From NCBI GenBank assembly GCA_038216655.1, contig JBBQPZ010000010.1, forward strand, positions 1-64,000: a DNA stretch of 64,000 bases. The letters run 5' to 3'. Shown one piece after another: positions 36,853 to 44,940 of the stretch. The notes below the pieces were generated by a model, which was given only the letters and a program-made list of their open reading frames with translations, had not been told where the DNA came from and searched no databases. This DNA comes from JAFDWR01 sp038216655. Lineage in GTDB: Bacteria; Armatimonadota; Fimbriimonadia; Fimbriimonadales; Fimbriimonadaceae. Made by a program: the position numbers and the translations under genes. How positions within the stretch are numbered: the stretch's first letter is position 1; every line of letters begins with the position of its first letter.

Positions 36853-37143
36853 TCAGTCGAATGTCTCGCCGCGCTCCGACCAGATCCACTTGCCGACCGA
36901 CTCGATGTCCGTCTCCCTCGATGCTTGCTCGAACGGGCCGTTTGGATCCTTGACCAGTCGCTCGTAATCGGCCTGACTGCGATAGCCGATGATCGAAAGG
37001 ATCGACTCCGGCCCGGTCCGGACGTTGTAAAACACCTCAACCTCTGACCAGCTTCGAATCAGTGCCATCATCTTGTGCCCGACCGCCTCAAATGCATCCC
37101 ACTGGCCCGATAACGCTTCCCACTTAGAAACTACAACAAACAT
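36853..37143 (-). CDS. Small dimeric alpha/beta-barrel-like protein
   Basis: This 96-residue protein starts MFVVVSKWEALSGQWDAFEA and contains VEVFYNVRTGPESILSIIGY, a strand-helix-strand pattern like ferredoxin-like ABM/dimeric alpha-beta barrel proteins. Function is unknown; it could bind a small ligand or act in detoxification. A near-perfect Shine-Dalgarno, TAGGAGG (37151-37157), lies 7 nt before the ATG. It follows the TIM-barrel gene on the same strand by 38 nt, but the functional link is unclear. Confidence 0.7.
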   Translation of the reverse strand: MFVVVSKWEALSGQWDAFEAVGHKMMALIRSWSEVEVFYNVRTGPESILSIIGYRSQADYERLVKDPNGPFEQASRETDIESVGKWIWSERGETFD

Positions 37144-37181
37144 TTCAAAACCTCCTACCGCTTCAACATATCATCAACGTC

Positions 37182-38822
37182 TCATTGCCCCCAAGCCGCC
37201 CGGGCAAAAGCCTCCAGATCGTCGTACTTGTCCTGCCAGGTCGTGTACATCACCCCTGAGATCCCCGACACGTTCGCCGCGTCATTGAGCCAGGTTCGAA
37301 TCTCCGCAGGATCGTGGTCGTAGTATCCCGCAAGTACCTGGCGGTTGCCGCGGCCCGCGAAGAATGCCATCGACTTCTGCCGTTGCCCGAAGTTCCAATT
37401 CACCACCACCGTCTCCTTCGGCAGCCCCTCCCAAGAACCTTCGAGCGTCCCTTTCGTGAGGTAGTAATGCGCGACCGCGTTGTGGGCAGGGTCGAACATG
37501 TCGTTCCAGACGTAGGTCTCCGCGCCGGGATTGACCTTGCCGACTGACCGGACGCACATCCGCAGGTTGTCGGCGAGGATCTTGCCTGGCGTCTTCCCGC
37601 TCGCCACGCAACCGTCACACGTCCCGCCGCTCCGGATTTCGTCGTGGGCGAGGAAGAACCCGCTCGGGTGCCACAACTTTTCAAGCCGGGCCGCCGTGTC
37701 GGCGATTACCGCCTGGGTGGCCGGGTCGCTGAGGCAGATCGAGGTCTTGCCGTCGCTCATCAGCACCGCATGATCGAAGTCCACCCGCAGACGCTCGGCC
37801 TCACGGATGCGCGTGTTCCTCACGAGTTGGATCGAGGGCCCCGGATGGTAGATCTCGAACGCCCCCGGCCAGGGGACGCTGCCCATCCGCGGGTCCACGA
37901 TCGGGGCGTAGTCGGTGCCCTCCTTGTAGACCGTCCCGTTGTCGCCGCGAACCGTGACGGGGCAGGACGGCCGCCGGACGACGTTGAGTAGCCCGACCTC
38001 TTCGAACTTCGCGTCGTCGATCCAAATGCTCCCCCGGTGCCCGCCCCAGAATCCCATGTAGATCCTCGCGACCTTGGAGTCCCCCGAGTTGAAGGTCAGG
38101 TGGTGCTCGGTCCAGTCCTGGGTCGGCTTCACCGCCGGGTCCTGCTCGGACATCGGCTGGCTCTGCGCATCGAGCGCCTTGATCTCGAACTGCCGGTCGA
38201 GGCCGGAGGACTTGAGCCAGACCGACAAGTGGTACTGCCGGTGCGGGACTACCGCGATTTCCTGCTCGACGCGGCAGTTGCCGACAGGATCGGTCATGCG
38301 GAGGCTCGCGTTGCCCCCGTGTTTGGTCTGGCGGTCGGCGAAGGTTGTCGTTCCGGGATTGTCCTGGAATCCCATTCCGCGCGCGGTGTCGCCGTTGAAG
38401 TCCTCGAACCCGCCGTTGCGGTACACGGCATTCGCCTCGGGGCTGAACGTCGCCTCGGACCCGTGGGCTACGAACTCGGCGCCGCGGACCGGCTCGCTCT
38501 CGATCAGGTTCGGATTGATGCTCAGCAGCCCATCCGCATAGCCCACACTCGCCATGCAGGGAATAAGAGCGATCCCCAGTTCCTTCGCCTTAGCCGCCAC
38601 CTGGGCCGCGTTCTTGAAGTACACATCAGAGACCGAACCGAGCCGCTCCAGCTTCGAATCGGCGATCACAAACCCGTTGTAGCCCGCCTTCCTCGCCCGT
38701 TCCATGAGTGTTTCGAGCTTGGTCACGTTGGCACTGACCTGCAAATTTGTGCCGACGTACACCCAGCGGTAGGTCAGGACAGGTTTGCGGAAGGCAAGGA
38801 ACGCGGCGACGGTGGCGAGCAT
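37182..38822 (-). CDS. Secreted TIM-barrel (glycosidase-like) protein with CBM insert
   Basis: This 546-residue protein starts with a hydrophobic segment and then YRWVYVGTNLQVSANVTKLE, a barrel strand and helix pattern. A carbohydrate-binding module of CBM_4_9 type seems to be inserted at about 136-278 (YRNGGFEDFNGDTA, GNASLRMTD, IWIDDAKFEEVGL). The barrel then resumes. GFFLAHDEIRSGGTCDGC holds His393-Asp394-Glu395, the arrangement of the catalytic Asp-Glu pair in GH20-type enzymes. I infer a GH20-like glycosidase. A TAAGAT hexamer (38828-38833) ends 5 nt before the ATG. Confidence 0.7.
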   Translation of the reverse strand: MLATVAAFLAFRKPVLTYRWVYVGTNLQVSANVTKLETLMERARKAGYNGFVIADSKLERLGSVSDVYFKNAAQVAAKAKELGIALIPCMASVGYADGLLSINPNLIESEPVRGAEFVAHGSEATFSPEANAVYRNGGFEDFNGDTARGMGFQDNPGTTTFADRQTKHGGNASLRMTDPVGNCRVEQEIAVVPHRQYHLSVWLKSSGLDRQFEIKALDAQSQPMSEQDPAVKPTQDWTEHHLTFNSGDSKVARIYMGFWGGHRGSIWIDDAKFEEVGLLNVVRRPSCPVTVRGDNGTVYKEGTDYAPIVDPRMGSVPWPGAFEIYHPGPSIQLVRNTRIREAERLRVDFDHAVLMSDGKTSICLSDPATQAVIADTAARLEKLWHPSGFFLAHDEIRSGGTCDGCVASGKTPGKILADNLRMCVRSVGKVNPGAETYVWNDMFDPAHNAVAHYYLTKGTLEGSWEGLPKETVVVNWNFGQRQKSMAFFAGRGNRQVLAGYYDHDPAEIRTWLNDAANVSGISGVMYTTWQDKYDDLEAFARAAWGQ

Positions 38823-38949
38823 GCTCTATCTTATGCCTCTTGTCGTTCGAGATTGCCGGGTTCACCTCCCTCCGGATCTCGGCGTTTCCCACCCAAGTGG
38901 GAATTCCCGCATATATCGGGGCGGTTGCTAGGTACTTGGGTAATTGAAG

Positions 38950-38977
38950 GTTAGGTGTTGGGCGTTAGGCGTTGGAC
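38950..38977. repeat. Period-7 repeat (GTTAGGT/GTTGGGC)
   Basis: Four heptamers in a row: GTTAGGT, GTTGGGC, GTTAGGC, GTTGGAC. The same unit reappears on the opposite strand at 53042-53062. Confidence 0.65.
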
Positions 38978-39193
38978 CGATCATCGTCATGCACATTTGC
39001 CTTCGAGATCGCTTGATGTCAACCACCAATATGCGGAAAGGACAAATTTGAACGGGGGTGGGCATGGCGAGCCGGCAGACTTGTCGGTCGAAAGCATTGA
39101 ACTTTCCCGGTTTGCTTCTTTCAGGAGGCAACTGGGAGCGGAATTTCAGTCGTGTAGAATATTTTGGTTACATCGCACTTGAAGATCGGATAG

Positions 39194-39199
39194 TATATT
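39194..39199 (+). promoter_or_regulatory. -10 hexamer TATATT, leaderless type
   Basis: TATATT ends 6 nt before the ATG at 39206. The GGAG in between is only 2 nt from the ATG, too close to serve as a normal Shine-Dalgarno. Confidence 0.55.
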
Positions 39200-39205
39200 G
39201 GAGCC

Positions 39206-39808
39206 ATGAGCAAGTACATATTAATGTCCCTTATGGGATTGATGTCGGCCGTTTGCTTCTCCGACTCGTTACACTTCACGCTTCACGGCGACCTCGATGA
39301 GTGGGTGAGTCAGGGACAGGATTGGGACATCCTCTACACCACCCAAAACACGAACACTCTGTTCGCGGGGCTCGGCGATTCTCATGGCGTCGGGCCAGAT
39401 AGCCTCGGACTATATGCCGTCCCGATCGACCTGTCCAGCACCGGGTTCTTGCTTGCGCAATTCGGTACGAATCAACTCGGGACTCCCCTCGTAGCTGGAA
39501 CCTACGTTAACGCTGAGCGCGCCCCGTTTGCGTCGTCGGGTCATCCGGGTCTCGACGTCTCCTTCGATGGGCGAGGTAACAACGTGCTCACCGGAAGCTT
39601 CACGATCCATTCCATCAACTTCCACCCGGATAACGGCAATTGGGTACTCGACAACTTCGATGCCTCCTTTCAACAGTTCAATGAGGGAGGACCGCTCTCG
39701 TGTTGGGGCACGATCACCTACCAGGCGACTCCGGAACCGGCCCCCGTGCTGGCGCTGTTGGGCTTAGCTCCGATGGGGCTCCTCTGCCGAAGACGCCATC
39801 AAGCGTGA
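39206..39808 (+). CDS. PEP-CTERM sorting domain protein
   Basis: This 200-residue exported protein has a signal peptide (YILMSLMGLMSAVCFSDS). The tail TPEPAPVLALLGLAPMGLLC ends in RRRHQA and has the PEP motif, membrane segment and basic end of PEP-CTERM proteins. The body looks like a beta sandwich. The middle part contains LTGSFTIHSINFHPDNGNW, as in structural PEP-CTERM proteins whose domains often bind to surface polysaccharide. Function is unknown. It is the second of three such proteins here. Confidence 0.82.
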   Translation: MSKYILMSLMGLMSAVCFSDSLHFTLHGDLDEWVSQGQDWDILYTTQNTNTLFAGLGDSHGVGPDSLGLYAVPIDLSSTGFLLAQFGTNQLGTPLVAGTYVNAERAPFASSGHPGLDVSFDGRGNNVLTGSFTIHSINFHPDNGNWVLDNFDASFQQFNEGGPLSCWGTITYQATPEPAPVLALLGLAPMGLLCRRRHQA

Positions 39809-39854
39809 CCAGCAACAGGCCTTGATTGGCTCGTTAGAGGCCGGTGCTCGCTCC

Positions 39855-40148
39855 TTAACCCAAGCCCGGAATCCGAGTCACTGAGACGAGCGCCGAGTGG
39901 GTTTCGTCGTGCATCGCAGCTCGGATGACCGGATTCTGCTTCCTTTCTGGCAAGGGACCTCGCTCGATTCGAACTCCCACGACAAGGAGGGCTAAGGCGC
40001 CGATCGCCCCGCAAAGCAGGATCTCGCGCACCGTCGGTAGCCACGACTCCCGCATGGGCTTGGCTTGTTGCCAAACCCCTTCACGGGGGAGCCCGGCTTC
40101 GTAGCTCAGGGCGGATCGGGCCAAGTCGTCAAATTGCTCGTCGGTCAA
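39855..40148 (-). CDS. Putative anti-sigma factor (single membrane segment)
   Basis: This 97-residue protein starts at TTG, which overlaps the sigma gene stop (TTGA), so it is coupled to it. The N-terminal part TDEQFDDLARSALSYEAGLP is cytosolic and helical. Residues 41-60 form one membrane segment. A short tail follows outside. The layout and gene order fit an anti-sigma factor, but there is no recognisable zinc-binding anti-sigma motif. A second reading frame across the same region lacks these features. Confidence 0.6.
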   Translation of the reverse strand: MTDEQFDDLARSALSYEAGLPREGVWQQAKPMRESWLPTVREILLCGAIGALALLVVGVRIERGPLPERKQNPVIRAAMHDETHSALVSVTRIPGLG

Positions 40149-40681
40149 TTCTGTTCCTCCACGATCTGGCGAAGTCGCTTGCGAGCCCGGACCAGCCGAG
40201 TCCGAATGACGTCGTAGGTGATGCCAAGGCTGTCGCCGATTTCGCCATAATCCCACTCTTCAAGGTAATACAGAGTTAGCAATTCCCGGTCCTCAGGTCC
40301 GAGTCGGAGCAGTCCCATACGGATCTTCTCCAAGTAAGGATGCTCTTCGGCCACCTTTGGGTCGGCCCCGACTGGCACCGTCTCCCGGCGCCTACGGGCC
40401 TGATCTCGGCCGAGGTTCAGGGCAATCCGCGTGAGGTAGGACTTGAGCGAACAAGCTCCTCGAAATCCCCGCGCGGAGCGCCAGAACTTCAAGAGGGTCG
40501 TCCCCGCGAGCTCCTCGGCATCTTCAAGGCTCCCCAGATTGCGATAGAGGAGCTTGCGTAGCCGAGGCTCGTGGTCCTCGAGGATCTCCCGCAGGGCACT
40601 CTCATCCCCTGCCGCGCAACGGCGCGCAAGCTCCCTGTCTCGGGTTCTATCTTCCGATTGGCCCAGTGCGACGCTCTCCAC
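40145..40681 (-). CDS. ECF-type RNA polymerase sigma factor
   Basis: This sigma-70 family extracytoplasmic function factor has about 178 residues. Region 2 reads LRKLLYRNLGSLEDAEELAG and TTLLKFWRSARGFRG. Region 4 reads RLGPEDRELLTLYYLEEWDY, GEIGDSLGITYDVIRTRLVR and ends ARKRLRQIVEEQN. The frame is open to a TTG at 40720, but that would overlap the Spy-like gene by 74 nt. GTG 40681 (34 nt overlap) is therefore preferred, though not certain. It sits between a Spy-like sensor candidate and an anti-sigma candidate. Confidence 0.88.
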   Translation of the reverse strand: MESVALGQSEDRTRDRELARRCAAGDESALREILEDHEPRLRKLLYRNLGSLEDAEELAGTTLLKFWRSARGFRGACSLKSYLTRIALNLGRDQARRRRETVPVGADPKVAEEHPYLEKIRMGLLRLGPEDRELLTLYYLEEWDYGEIGDSLGITYDVIRTRLVRARKRLRQIVEEQN

Positions 40682-41468
40682 CCAATGACTCCGCGAGTTT
40701 TGCTCGCTGTCCGGATTCAAGCACCTTCATGGCTCGCTCCGAGAATTGGACCTGAAGACCCTTCACTCTAATTTGGAGGGCTTGCATATTGAAAGCACGC
40801 TGCCGAGCAACTGCCTGCTGCACCTCCTGGGCTCCCCGTTCGGGCGAAGGCTGATGTTCGGACTTCTGAGCCTCCATTTGCATCAGTTCCATCTGCTCCC
40901 GCATGGGGGCGAACGTTCGGATGAAATCCGCCTGCAGGAATTGCAGCTTCGTGAACTGCTGTGGAGTGATCCCGAGTTGCTCTCGCGCCTGCATCATGAA
41001 CATCAGCAAGAACTCCCGCGGGTCACCCTGCTGGCCGTGCGCCTCAGAGAGCCGCATGAGCTTTTCACGTTGCTCGGGGGTGAGCATCTCACCAACGGGC
41101 TGGGCGTAACGTACCAGCATCGGCTTGATCGTCGCACCAAGCGTTTCGCCCTCTTGTTGGAGCGCTTTTGCGGCGTCCGAATCCTCTTTCTCGCTATGGC
41201 GCAGTTCTTCCATTCGGCGCTGGAGCGATTCCATTTGCTCCCGAAGGGGCGCGAACTCCTGAGCCATGGCGACTCGGAGCTGCTCCAGCTTGGCCGCCTG
41301 ATCGGCGGTAAGGGCCAGCTCCTGGCGGAAACGCAAGGCAAGGGCAATGGGATGCTCGGCGGGAATTCCGCCAGAGTCCCTCTGGATCCCTGCGGCACCA
41401 CCAAGGGTAAATGCCCCCGCGCAAAGCGCCGCGATGACGACAAACAAAAGCGAAATCCTAGTCAGCAA
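40647..41468 (-). CDS. Spy/CpxP-like periplasmic protein (LTxxQ motifs)
   Basis: This 273-residue protein has a signal peptide (ISLLFVVIAALCAGAFTLGG). It is then nearly all alpha-helical with three LTxxQ-like motifs: LTADQAAKLEQL, LTPEQREKLMRL and ITPQQFTKLQFL. This suggests two Spy/CpxP/ZraP-type units. Such proteins act as periplasmic chaperones or metal sensors (CnrX). TTG at 41468 is preceded by GAGGTGG at 7 nt. It heads a three-gene operon with an ECF sigma and an anti-sigma, which fits a sensing role. Confidence 0.75.
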   Translation of the reverse strand: MLTRISLLFVVIAALCAGAFTLGGAAGIQRDSGGIPAEHPIALALRFRQELALTADQAAKLEQLRVAMAQEFAPLREQMESLQRRMEELRHSEKEDSDAAKALQQEGETLGATIKPMLVRYAQPVGEMLTPEQREKLMRLSEAHGQQGDPREFLLMFMMQAREQLGITPQQFTKLQFLQADFIRTFAPMREQMELMQMEAQKSEHQPSPERGAQEVQQAVARQRAFNMQALQIRVKGLQVQFSERAMKVLESGQRAKLAESLGGERRTGPIGR

Positions 41469-41569
41469 ATTAAAGCCACCTCACATCGAGTAAAGACGCG
41501 GGCCAGACGAATCCGGGAACACTCCGGTCTAATCGCGTGCGATTTCGCGCGTCCGGGTCCGCCAGTGGG

Positions 41570-42412
41570 CTAGGAACCGATCACGGTGCGAACGTCCCAG
41601 ATGTCCGGGAACAGGCGCTGATCTAAACCCGCCCGCAGGAAGCCGACCCCCGAACTGCCGCCGGTGCCGCGTTTGAACCCGATGATCCGCTCTACGGTGA
41701 GGATGTGTCGAAACCTCCATAAGGCGAATCCCTCTTCGACGTCAACGAGCTTTTCCGCCATCTCGTACTCGGCCCAATACTGCTTCGGACTGGTGTAGAT
41801 CTGATGGAACACGGCAACCACCGCCGGGTCGCCGACGTACTTGGTCGACCAGTCACGCTCGATCGCGCCCTCCGGCACCGCGAAACCGTGCCGAGCGAGA
41901 TAGCGCAGGAACTCATCGTACAGGCTCGGCGCATTCAACAGCCGTTCGAGTTCGGCATGAATCAGCGGGTGGTGTTTGAAAACGCCGAGCGCCTTGGCGT
42001 CCTTGTTGCCGTACAAGAACTCGATCATCCGGAACTGGAACGACTGCAGTCCGCTGGCATTCCCCAGCACGCCCCGAAACTCTGCGTACTCGCTAGGGGT
42101 GAGCGTCTCAAGCACCGCCCACTGCTCGAACAACATCCGCTGGATCTGCTTCACCCGTGCCAGGATCTTGAAGCAAGACTCCAGCGAGTCCTCACGGACG
42201 TGATTGACCGCCGCCTGAAGCTCGTGAATGGTCAGCTTCATCCAAAGCTCAGAGGTCTGATGCTGGATGATGAACAGTTGTTCGTCGTGATGCTCCGGGC
42301 TCGAAAGCGGCTCTTGGGCGGAGAGGAGCTTCTCCAGATGCAGATATCCGCCGTAGTCGAGCCGTGACCGGAAGTCAGTCTGAATGTTCTCATCGAACCG
42401 TTCGGTGGGCAT
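41570..42412 (-). CDS. kynA: Tryptophan 2,3-dioxygenase
   Basis: This 280-residue haem enzyme opens the indole ring of tryptophan to N-formylkynurenine, the first step of the kynurenine pathway. Recognisable segments are YGGYLHLEKLLSAQEPLS, HHDEQLFIIQHQTSELWMKL, SFQFRMIEF and the C-terminal RFRHILTVERIIGFKRGTGG that carries the proximal His. ATG at 42412 starts the conserved part; an earlier ATG at 42508 would add a low-complexity Asn-Ser stretch from a hexamer repeat. A TAGCCT hexamer (42420-42425) ends 7 nt upstream. No kynB or kynU is near. Confidence 0.95.
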   Translation of the reverse strand: MPTERFDENIQTDFRSRLDYGGYLHLEKLLSAQEPLSSPEHHDEQLFIIQHQTSELWMKLTIHELQAAVNHVREDSLESCFKILARVKQIQRMLFEQWAVLETLTPSEYAEFRGVLGNASGLQSFQFRMIEFLYGNKDAKALGVFKHHPLIHAELERLLNAPSLYDEFLRYLARHGFAVPEGAIERDWSTKYVGDPAVVAVFHQIYTSPKQYWAEYEMAEKLVDVEEGFALWRFRHILTVERIIGFKRGTGGSSGVGFLRAGLDQRLFPDIWDVRTVIGS

Positions 42413-42446
42413 GGCGTGAAGGCTACCTTTTGGAGTGGCAGTGGCA

Positions 42447-42470
42447 GAGTTGGAGTTGGAGTTGGAGTTG
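42447..42470. repeat. Hexamer tandem repeat (GAGTTG x4)
   Basis: Four exact GAGTTG units occupy the 5' side of kynA. They lie in the upstream extension of the reading frame and are not likely to be coding. Confidence 0.8.
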
Positions 42471-42660
42471 TCATTCCGACCGACGCCGCTCACTTGCTTG
42501 CAGGTCATTAACCAAGTGCGGACGCGGCGGAGTGGAGGAACCCGACCGTCATCGTCTCTTGATCGTCCTCCAGGGCCTGGATTTCAATGGGTAGCGGACA
42601 TAAGGCGGTTACCATCCCTCGATGTCGCAACGGCTCCCTCAGGATGACTACTCTGCCCTG

Positions 42661-42684
42661 CCACTACCACTACCACTACCACTA
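42661..42684. repeat. Hexamer tandem repeat (CCACTA x4)
   Basis: Four exact CCACTA units. The last CTA (42682-42684) is, on the minus strand, the TAG stop codon of hutH, so the array begins exactly at the gene end. Confidence 0.85.
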
Positions 42685-44181
42685 AGAAGCGAACTCGCCC
42701 CGCCCAACCGCATCCGCAACTCGCTGGATCTCCGGCCCGAGCACGCGGTCCTCATCCAACCGGGGCACCATTCCGCGTAGCCGGTCGTAAGCCCGACAGA
42801 CGCCGACTCCCGCCCGCAACGGGCGTCGATACTCCAATCCCTCCGCCGCCGCGATGAGTTCGATCGCGATACAACGCTCCGCGTTCTCGACGATCGTTCG
42901 CAGCTTCAACGCCCCGGTCATTCCCATCGAGACGTGGTCCTCCTTCCCGCCCGAGGTGGGCAAACTGTCGACCGAGGAGGGATGCGCCAAGACCTTCATC
43001 TCGTTGAGCAACGCCACCGCCGCCACGTGGGCGATCATGAACCCGCTTCCCGTACCCGGGTGCGAAGTCAGAAACGCGGGCAGGTGCTCGTTGATATCCG
43101 GGTTGATCAACCGGTCCAGCCGCCGTTCGGAGATGCTCGCGAGGTCGGTCAAGGCGATCGCCGCGTAGTCCAGGGCCAACGCCAACGGCGCACCGTGGAA
43201 ATTGCCGCCGCTTAACACCTCTTCCGTATCCACGAACACCAAGGGGTTGTCCGTCGCGCTCCCGGTTTCGATCTCCAGCACCTCGCGCACATGCGCCAAA
43301 GCGCCGCGCGCGGCGCCGTGCACTTGGGGCATGCACCGAAGCGAATAGGCGTCCTGCACGCGCGGGTCGTCGTTACGGTGCGACTCCCGAATCTCGCTGC
43401 CTTCGAGCAGGCTGCGAAGTCGCGCAGCGACCTCGATTTGCCCGGGATGGGGCCGCGCCGCATGAATCCGGGCATCGAACGCCACCGGCGTCCCCATGAG
43501 CGCTTCAAGCGACATCGCACCCGCCACGTCCGCGCTCGCGCAGACCCGCAGCGCGCGCAGCAGCGACAAGCCGCCCACCGCACCCATCGCCTGCGTCCCG
43601 TTCAAGAGCGCCAGCCCTTCCTTGGCCTCAAGCTCCAGGGGGGACAGGTTCGCCTGCCGTAGCGCCTCCAGCGAACTCATGACCGAGCCGCCGTAACGCG
43701 CGTCGCCCTCCCCGATCATTCCGAGCGCCAAGTGGGCCAACGGGGCGAGATCGCCGCTTGCGCCGACCGAACCCTTCTCGGGAATGAGTGGCAAGACTCC
43801 CGCATTCAGCATCTCCACCAGCCGCTCGGCGACGAGGGGTCGTGCGCCGCTTGTCCCGATCGCCAAGACATTCGCTCGCAGCAGCATCATTGCCCGGGTT
43901 TCCGGCTCTGATAGCGGGGAGCCGAGGCCGCAACAGTGGCTTCGCACTAGGTTGGTCTGCAAGGTCTTCAGCGAAGTGGGAGGGACGTGGACATCGGACA
44001 ACTTCCCAAATCCTGTGTTGACTCCGTAGACCACATCGCCGCGTTCGATGATTTGCTCGACCACCCGGCGAGATGCCGCCATTCGGGCGTAGGAATCGGA
44101 GGAGATCTCGACGGTCGGGTGCCGATGCGCCACTTCGTCGATCTGCTCGAGGGACAGCCGTTTGCCCGTTAGCGAGATCAT
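42682..44181 (-). CDS. hutH: Histidine ammonia-lyase
   Basis: This 499-residue enzyme of the aromatic amino acid lyase family converts histidine to urocanate and ammonia. The MIO-forming triad Ala141-Ser142-Gly143 lies in GSVGASGDLAPLAH. Tyr52 is in VYGVNTGFGKLSDV, and the FHGAPLALALDYAA and GSGFMIAHVAAVALLNEMK regions fit. MISLTGKRLS at 44181 is preferred over the longer frame. TACCCT (44189-44194) ends 7 nt before the ATG. hutU, hutI and hutG are not adjacent. The stop codon sits in a hexamer repeat. Confidence 0.95.
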   Translation of the reverse strand: MISLTGKRLSLEQIDEVAHRHPTVEISSDSYARMAASRRVVEQIIERGDVVYGVNTGFGKLSDVHVPPTSLKTLQTNLVRSHCCGLGSPLSEPETRAMMLLRANVLAIGTSGARPLVAERLVEMLNAGVLPLIPEKGSVGASGDLAPLAHLALGMIGEGDARYGGSVMSSLEALRQANLSPLELEAKEGLALLNGTQAMGAVGGLSLLRALRVCASADVAGAMSLEALMGTPVAFDARIHAARPHPGQIEVAARLRSLLEGSEIRESHRNDDPRVQDAYSLRCMPQVHGAARGALAHVREVLEIETGSATDNPLVFVDTEEVLSGGNFHGAPLALALDYAAIALTDLASISERRLDRLINPDINEHLPAFLTSHPGTGSGFMIAHVAAVALLNEMKVLAHPSSVDSLPTSGGKEDHVSMGMTGALKLRTIVENAERCIAIELIAAAEGLEYRRPLRAGVGVCRAYDRLRGMVPRLDEDRVLGPEIQRVADAVGRGEFAS

Positions 44182-44213
44182 CGGGCAAAGGGTACCAGTG
44201 CCCGTACGACAGA

Positions 44214-44219
44214 TATAAT
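44214..44219 (+). promoter_or_regulatory. -10 hexamer TATAAT
   Basis: A perfect consensus -10 with its end 16 nt before the ATG at 44236 would give a very short (about 10 nt) 5' leader for the kinase gene. It faces away from the hutH promoter. Confidence 0.5.
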
Positions 44220-44235
44220 GCACAACCTGTCGCCC

Positions 44236-44940
44236 ATGTCGAAACCTACAAACCTACAATCGGATGCCGCGCGCCGCGCGCTTGCCGCGGAGAAGGAATT
44301 GGACGGTTTCGCCTACTCCGTCTCCCACGACTTTCGCGGTCCCCTTCGGACCATTCTCGGGGCGGCGATGATCATGGAGGAGGACCACGCGGAGCATCTC
44401 AATGCCGAGGCTCTAGATGAGCTCAAGCGCATCAAGCGGGCCGCTCAAACGATGTCCGGTTTGATCGATTCGCTCCTGCGTTACTCGCGGTTAGCTCGGC
44501 AGGAAATGCACCCGGCCGACTTTGATCTGACGGAACTTGCGGGTGAGGTCGCCGTTGAAATCGGACGGGGGCACCCGGAAGTGGACTTCGACATCGCCGA
44601 GGGGATCCGCATCCACGGGGACGCGGCGCTCTGGAGGCTCATCTGCGCCGAACTGTTCGACAATGCGGTCAAATTCGGAGGCAAGCACGTAGGTCTTCAC
44701 GTCCGCGACGGAGAGCTTTCTTACAGCGACGACGGGATCGGCTTTGAGCCCAAACAAGCCGCGCGGATCATGTTCCCGCTTGAGCAACTCAACGCGAACG
44801 AATACGCGGGCACGGGCATGGGATTGGCCCTCGTGCAACGCGCGGTGGTGCGGCACGGAGGCGTGTTGATTCCGGAAGGCGAACCCAACAAGGGAGCGAC
44901 CTTCCGGATTTGCGGGCTATCGATTATTGGCGAAGCGTAA
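44236..44940 (+). CDS. Soluble histidine kinase (HisKA-HATPase, no sensor domain)
   Basis: This 234-residue protein consists of a HisKA domain with FAYSVSHDFRGPLRTILGAA (His31) and a HATPase_c domain (Asn143 in LFDNAVKFGGK, DDGIGF, GTGMGLALVQ). It is far shorter than usual kinases and has neither input domain nor membrane segment, so another protein must supply the signal. It could be a partner for one of the receivers elsewhere. ATG 44236 is preferred; ATG 44218 overlaps the -10. Its 3' end overlaps the opposing gene by 17 nt. Confidence 0.9.
   Translation: MSKPTNLQSDAARRALAAEKELDGFAYSVSHDFRGPLRTILGAAMIMEEDHAEHLNAEALDELKRIKRAAQTMSGLIDSLLRYSRLARQEMHPADFDLTELAGEVAVEIGRGHPEVDFDIAEGIRIHGDAALWRLICAELFDNAVKFGGKHVGLHVRDGELSYSDDGIGFEPKQAARIMFPLEQLNANEYAGTGMGLALVQRAVVRHGGVLIPEGEPNKGATFRICGLSIIGEA

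Larger units (their letters stand above)
38823..39205. other. Divergent intergenic region
   Basis: This 383-nt space separates the minus-strand TIM-barrel gene and the plus-strand PEP-CTERM gene. It holds the period-7 repeat at 38950-38977 and the two -10 hexamers next to the starts. No further gene was recognised. Confidence 0.5.

Noticed and set aside
42447..42508. N-terminal extension of kynA with Asn-Ser repeats
   Set aside because: The extension comes from GAGTTG repeats; homology begins at MPTERFDENI, and a -10 hexamer lies just before that ATG.
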